In this document: in pieces, positions 60,552 to 64,000 of the stretch
Position numbering within the stretch: the stretch's first letter is position 1
Layout of the letters: each line of letters opens with the position of its first letter
NCBI GenBank assembly: GCA_947474645.1
Contig: CANJJD010000004.1
Coordinates: 62,001-126,000 of the forward strand
DNA length: 64,000 nt
DNA from: Alphaproteobacteria bacterium
GTDB taxonomy: Bacteria > Pseudomonadota > Alphaproteobacteria > Micropepsales > Micropepsaceae
Direction: 5' to 3'
Translations under genes and position numbers: made by a program
The notes under the pieces: generated by a model
The model's input: only the letters and a program-made list of their open reading frames with translations
Database searches by the model: none
Told to the model about the DNA's origin: nothing

Positions 60552-61415
60552 CTAGAGGCTGCGGGCCGAAAACGTGTCGCAGACCTCGACCCGCCCGCCG
60601 TCCAGGCCGCGCTGAAACCAGCGCACCCGCTGGGCGCTGGAGCCATGGGTGAAGGAATCGGGCACGACATAGCCCTGGCCTTCCTTCTGCAGCGTATCGT
60701 CGCCCACACCGGACGCCGCCGCGATCGCGCCTTCCACATCGCCGCTCTCGATCACGCGGAATTGCTGGTTGGCATGAAACGCCCAAAAGCCCGCGTAACA
60801 ATCCGCCTGCAATTCGGTGCGCACGGACTCGCTTTCGGCGCCCGATTGCGGGCCATAGGAACCCATGCCGCGCCGGTCCATCACCCCCATCAGGTTCTGG
60901 ATGTGATGACCATATTCATGGGCGATGACATAGGCGCGGGCGAACTTGCCCGGCGCGCCGAAGCGCTGGCTGAGCTCGTCGAAGAAACTCAGGTCGAGAT
61001 AAATGTGTTGGTCGCCGGGGCAATAGAAAGGCCCGGCGGAGGATTGGCCGGTGCCGCAGCCGGTCGGCGTGGCGTAATCGTAAGGCGTGAAGACGGCGGG
61101 AGTGAAGCGAACGCCCTGCGCCGCCAGCAGCGGCGACCAGACATCTTCCGCCGAGCCGATGACACGCCGGGCAAAGTCGCAATCGGCATTGTCGGCGCAA
61201 CTGCCGGCGTCCCGCCGGATTTGCCGCTCGGGCGCCGGACCGGCGCCATTCAGAAGCAGGGTCGGGTCCACCCCGAAGAACAGCGAGATCAAGATGACGA
61301 CAAGACCCAGTCCGCCGCCGAACACCATGCGCGGACCAAAGCTGCCGCCACCGCCATAGCCCTCGCCGCGGCGGTCATCCACATTCTCGGAAGGTCGAAG
61401 GTCGTCGAGGCGCAT
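60552..61415 (-). CDS. neutral zinc metallopeptidase (YpfJ family)
   Basis: A 287-residue protein: a Gly-rich cytoplasmic N-terminus (DDRRGEGYGGGGSFG), one transmembrane helix (VFGGGLGLVVILISLFFGV), and a periplasmic metallopeptidase domain. The zinc motif is VIAHEYGHHIQNLMG (HEXXH). The third ligand region is RTELQADCYAGFWA, and FTHGSSAQRVRWFQRG ends the domain, as in YpfJ. The substrate is unknown. It lies 71 bases upstream of the SPFH/NfeD pair on the same strand; a membrane-protein quality-control link is possible but not shown. Confidence 0.92.
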   Translation of the reverse strand: MRLDDLRPSENVDDRRGEGYGGGGSFGPRMVFGGGLGLVVILISLFFGVDPTLLLNGAGPAPERQIRRDAGSCADNADCDFARRVIGSAEDVWSPLLAAQGVRFTPAVFTPYDYATPTGCGTGQSSAGPFYCPGDQHIYLDLSFFDELSQRFGAPGKFARAYVIAHEYGHHIQNLMGVMDRRGMGSYGPQSGAESESVRTELQADCYAGFWAFHANQQFRVIESGDVEGAIAAASGVGDDTLQKEGQGYVVPDSFTHGSSAQRVRWFQRGLDGGRVEVCDTFSARSL

Positions 61416-61445
61416 TCAAAAATCCCTTGCCGGCCCCAAAAAGCA

Positions 61446-61482
61446 AAAAGTGCCCCCGCGCATAAACGCGGGGGCACCCTTT
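61446..61482 (-). terminator. Rho-independent terminator of the secreted aldolase-like gene
   Basis: On the minus strand GTGCCCCCGCG and CGCGGGGGCAC pair across a six-base loop, followed by TTTTT. It lies 10-45 bases after the stop of the aldolase-like gene and before the metallopeptidase gene. Confidence 0.85.
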
Positions 61483-61491
61483 TGGTTCAGA

Positions 61492-62502
61492 TCAGTACGG
61501 GTCGGTGCGCTTGGTGAAGGCGCGGCCCTTGTCGGCAGCGGGGGAATCGCCGCCGGTGCAGATCATCGTGCCGTCCTTGATCTGTTCGATCACATTGTCT
61601 TCGTTGCAGGCATTGAGGAACTTGATGTTCGCCGCCTTGGTGGCGTCCAGGATGCGCTTGCGCACCGCCACCATGTTGGGCGCCATGTCGCCGCGGCCGC
61701 CCGAGGTGGCCGGATTGCCCACCAGGAAGAAGCCGTGATCGCCCGGACCCCATTCGGCGAAGGAGATGCCCGGCACCCGCACGGACGATTCCACATTGGC
61801 GTCGGAGCGGGGATTTTCGATCTTCAGGCCCAAGAGGATCTCGCCGTCGGGATTGAGCGGCCAGACATCGGCGCGCTGCAGATATTCCTGGGGCGTGATG
61901 CCCCAGATTTTGGAGGCAAAGGACTGGCTCCCATTGCCACGGAAACCCTGGTTGACGCCGGGCACGACCGCCGCAAAGGGATAACGCGAGGCCTCGACCA
62001 TGATCTTGGCCGCTTCGGGGCTTTCGGCATTGCACAGCAGGATGCCGTGCACACCGGCCGCCAGCGCCTGCTGGACCATCCAGGAATTGGCGCGCATCGC
62101 ATCGGCGGTACCCTGGATCGGCAGGGTGACGATCACCGGCACGGTGGCATGGCCGGTGCGGGTGCCGACTTCCTTCAGGCCGCGCATGAATTCGCGCAGT
62201 TCCTTAAAGTCCAGCGCGCCATGCTCCATTTCATAGGTGATATAGTCGGCCTTGGTGGTGGCCATTCGCTTGCCGTCTTCATAGCCGCCGGCTTCGAGCT
62301 GGGCGTAATAGACGGGCTGGCCCTTCAGCCACATGTCGATGACGCGGTTGATATGCTTGCCCGTGCGGGTCGGGCGGCTGGGCATGGCCGGGAAGGTGCC
62401 CGGCGCGAAGGCCGGCCCATTGGGCTGCACCTGGGCACTGACCGGCGTATAGGCCAGGGCCGCAACGGCCAGTCCGGCCAGCAAAAGCTTCTTCGTCTTC
62501 AT
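61492..62502 (-). CDS. secreted HpcH/HpaI aldolase-like protein
   Basis: The 336-residue protein has a Sec signal (LLLAGLAVAALAYTPVSAQ) and an HpcH/HpaI barrel. Recognisable parts are KADYITYEMEHGALDFKELREFMRGL, GTADAMRANSWMVQQALAAGVHGILLCNAESPEAAKIMVEASRYP and LLGLKIENPRSDANVESSVRVPG with the metal Glu. The C-terminal region (CNEDNVIEQIKDGTMICTGGDSPAADKGRAF) departs from cytoplasmic HpaI. The track start at 62538 is replaced by the ATG at 62502, which follows GGGGAGACGATCC. A cytoplasmic aldolase of the same family is at 41356. The periplasmic substrate is unknown. Confidence 0.85.
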   Translation of the reverse strand: MKTKKLLLAGLAVAALAYTPVSAQVQPNGPAFAPGTFPAMPSRPTRTGKHINRVIDMWLKGQPVYYAQLEAGGYEDGKRMATTKADYITYEMEHGALDFKELREFMRGLKEVGTRTGHATVPVIVTLPIQGTADAMRANSWMVQQALAAGVHGILLCNAESPEAAKIMVEASRYPFAAVVPGVNQGFRGNGSQSFASKIWGITPQEYLQRADVWPLNPDGEILLGLKIENPRSDANVESSVRVPGISFAEWGPGDHGFFLVGNPATSGGRGDMAPNMVAVRKRILDATKAANIKFLNACNEDNVIEQIKDGTMICTGGDSPAADKGRAFTKRTDPY

Positions 62503-62544
62503 GGATCGTCTCCCCTTGTTATGAACTTTGGGCGGCATCCCACC

Positions 62545-62562
62545 ACAAGTCCGGCGACTTGT
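62545..62562. promoter_or_regulatory. palindrome in the aldolase/esterase intergenic region
   Basis: ACAAGTC and GACTTGT flank CGGC, a perfect 7-bp inverted repeat in the 118-base divergent region. It could be an operator for a dimeric regulator controlling both genes. No T-run follows. Confidence 0.35.
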
Positions 62563-62620
62563 CTGCCCGGAAAAAGCGCGATTTTACGGGGGGTGGGGGC
62601 GCCCTATTGTAAGGTGTGGC

Positions 62621-64000
62621 ATGCGATTCGAGGCAAAAGCCATGCGGCGGCTTGGAGCGGGATGTCTGGTATTGGGCCTGGCGGCCTCTGCCGCCATGGC
62701 GCAAGGCACCCCTGAGCTTTTCGCACCTGCTCCCAAAACCCCGGCATCGTCCGCCCCGGTGGATGCCCGCACCGTGCCGGTGGTGCGCACCACCCTGAGC
62801 GACGCGCCCGTGCCGCTTCCCCGGCCCGAAATCCGCAGCACCCTGGCGGAAACGCCTGCGCCGCCGGCGTCGCCGCAAATGCCGCCCGCTCCGCTGCCCC
62901 GGCTGCCCCGGCCGCAATATCAGACGCCGCCCATAACCTTTGAAGGCGGCGTCACCGCGCAGTTCGACATTGCCTATGCCGCGGTGTCGGGCTTTCGCCC
63001 CCTGACCCTGGACCTTTACACCCCGCGCGCCCAAGCCTTGCCCGCGCCGATGGTGGTGTTCGTGCATGGCGGAAACTGGAACAGCGGCGACTCCCGCACG
63101 GATCGCGCCTTCGCCGACTTTCCCCGCACCCTGGCCGCGTTGGCGGCCCAAGGTTATGTCGTGGCCAGCATCAACTACCGCCTGGCGCAGGAGGCGCGCT
63201 TTCCCGCCGCGCTCCAGGATGTCAAATCCGCCATCCGCTGGATGCGCAGCCATGCCGCCAGCTTCGGCGCCGATCCCACCCGGCTTGCGGTATGGGGCAC
63301 AGCGTCCGGCGGGCAACTGGCGGCGATGGCGGGCGTCACCTGCGGCGCGGCGCGCTTTGCACCGGAAGGCGAGTTAACCCGCGAAGCGCCCAGCGATTGC
63401 GCCGAAGCGGTGATCGACTGGTACGGTCCCACCGATCTTGCCGCCCTGGCTGGCGACAATGGCCAGCCCGCGGCGCAAGGCTTCGTCCCCGCATCCGCCG
63501 CGTCCAGCCCGGAGGGACGCTATCTGGGCTGCGAGCCCGCCGCCTGCGAACCCGGCGTGACACGGCTGGCTTCGCCCTTGTCCTTTGTCTCGGAGAACGC
63601 GCCGCCCTTCCTGATCCAGCACGGCGCGGCCGATACCGAGGTCTCCCCCAAGCAGGCGCAGAAACTTTATGACGCGCTGAAGCAAAAGGGCGTGCCGGCC
63701 CAGCTCGTGCTGTATCCCGATGCCGGCCACCAGTTCTGGAACAAGAACGGGCCGGACGCCGCTACAGCGAACAAGGCCCTGGCCCAGGTCACTTTATTCC
63801 TGGCCACGACTTTTCCGGCCAAGGCCAAACCGCAAATCCGGCGTACCGCCGCGCTGGGTATCGTGCCAGGCGCCGCCGTGACGCCGCCCGCCGCCAGGCC
63901 CAGCCAGATTCCGGCCCAGGCGATCCCGTCTCAGATGTTCGCCGAGGACCAGCCGACCGGGAAGGTGTCTCGGGTTCCGGTGCCGGTGGTGACGCGTCTT
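62621..64000 (+). CDS. exported alpha/beta-hydrolase (esterase) with altered nucleophile motif, 3' end missing
   Basis: This reading frame stays open to the end of the window (460 codons), so it is absent from the track. MRFEAKAMRRLGAGCLVLGLAASAAMAQ is a signal peptide; a Pro-rich stretch of about 80 residues follows. The hydrolase domain has the oxyanion motif VVFVHGGNW, INYRLAQEARFPAALQDVKSAIRW, the acid in QHGAADTEVSP and the His in YPDAGHQFW. The expected G-x-S-x-G reads VWGTASGGQL: the serine is one position later than in WGESAGG relatives. The start at 62621 follows AAGGTG. The C-terminal Pro-rich extension continues past 64000. Confidence 0.82.
   Translation, partial: MRFEAKAMRRLGAGCLVLGLAASAAMAQGTPELFAPAPKTPASSAPVDARTVPVVRTTLSDAPVPLPRPEIRSTLAETPAPPASPQMPPAPLPRLPRPQYQTPPITFEGGVTAQFDIAYAAVSGFRPLTLDLYTPRAQALPAPMVVFVHGGNWNSGDSRTDRAFADFPRTLAALAAQGYVVASINYRLAQEARFPAALQDVKSAIRWMRSHAASFGADPTRLAVWGTASGGQLAAMAGVTCGAARFAPEGELTREAPSDCAEAVIDWYGPTDLAALAGDNGQPAAQGFVPASAASSPEGRYLGCEPAACEPGVTRLASPLSFVSENAPPFLIQHGAADTEVSPKQAQKLYDALKQKGVPAQLVLYPDAGHQFWNKNGPDAATANKALAQVTLFLATTFPAKAKPQIRRTAALGIVPGAAVTPPAARPSQIPAQAIPSQMFAEDQPTGKVSRVPVPVVTRL

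Overview
The window is about 64 kb of GC-rich, gene-dense DNA that reads as an alphaproteobacterial chromosome. The evidence is a set of lineage-typical families and arrangements: UPF0262 and DUF2948 proteins, three IalB-family proteins, a murA - DUF2948 - hisD - UPF0262 - phosphatase - infA - maf - yacG block, a fabI - histidine phosphatase - aroC block, and GGAAC-N16-CGTT promoters of the general-stress sigma factor EcfG. I cannot assign an order or genus from sequence alone. No gap between genes reaches 300 bases. I found no insertion sequence, prophage, CRISPR array or rRNA; two tRNAs are present.

Layout. 1-7.6 kb: end of a Sel1-repeat gene, a tiny membrane protein, a membrane-anchored C-type-lectin-like protein, a CorA/ZntB-type transporter, an SDR, a CPA2 antiporter, pdxH, a secreted Sel1 protein and a tandem-PAS hybrid histidine kinase with a textbook EcfG promoter. 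7.6-21 kb: a DnaJ-family co-chaperone, fabI, a phosphatase, aroC, a quinoprotein dehydrogenase, a dicarboxylate symporter, a C13 peptidase, then a minus-strand run of sppA, xseB, dxs and an RNA methyltransferase whose Fe-S motif lies upstream of any conventional start codon. 20.7-24.3 kb: a CsbD stress gene, exported MsrB and MsrA, and three IalB paralogues. 24.4-29 kb: amtB-glnK behind a sigma-54-type promoter, followed on the same strand by bioF, bioD and bioA. 29-34.7 kb: mmsA and two more quinoprotein-type sugar dehydrogenases.

34.7-39.5 kb holds the most unusual module. Three adjacent genes, only 8 and 12 bases apart, encode an exported D-amino-acid-oxidase-like flavoprotein, a small c-type cytochrome and an exported N-acyl-D-amino-acid deacylase. 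Together they look like a periplasmic pathway that would deacylate and oxidise D-amino acids with electrons passed to cytochrome c. The flavoprotein is also circularly permuted: the segment that ends eukaryotic DAO precedes the FAD-binding Rossmann motif here. A second CsbD-like gene with an EcfG-like promoter follows.

39.5-50.2 kb: a methyltransferase, a 2-hydroxyacid dehydrogenase, an HpcH/HpaI aldolase, an ATP/ADP-translocase-like transporter, a Tat-exported aldo/keto reductase and a surface-glycan operon (two methyltransferase-type proteins, cupin, aminotransferase, glycosyltransferase) with its own promoter, ending next to tRNA-Phe. 50.3-55.6 kb is the conserved housekeeping block. 55.7-64 kb: tRNA-Thr, a subclass B3 metallo-beta-lactamase, an MFS transporter, a Tat-exported hydroxypyruvate-isomerase-like protein, NfeD/SPFH, a zinc metallopeptidase, a secreted HpcH/HpaI-like protein and an unfinished exported esterase with a displaced nucleophile motif. 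A theme throughout is periplasmic chemistry: many enzymes of normally cytoplasmic families carry export signals.
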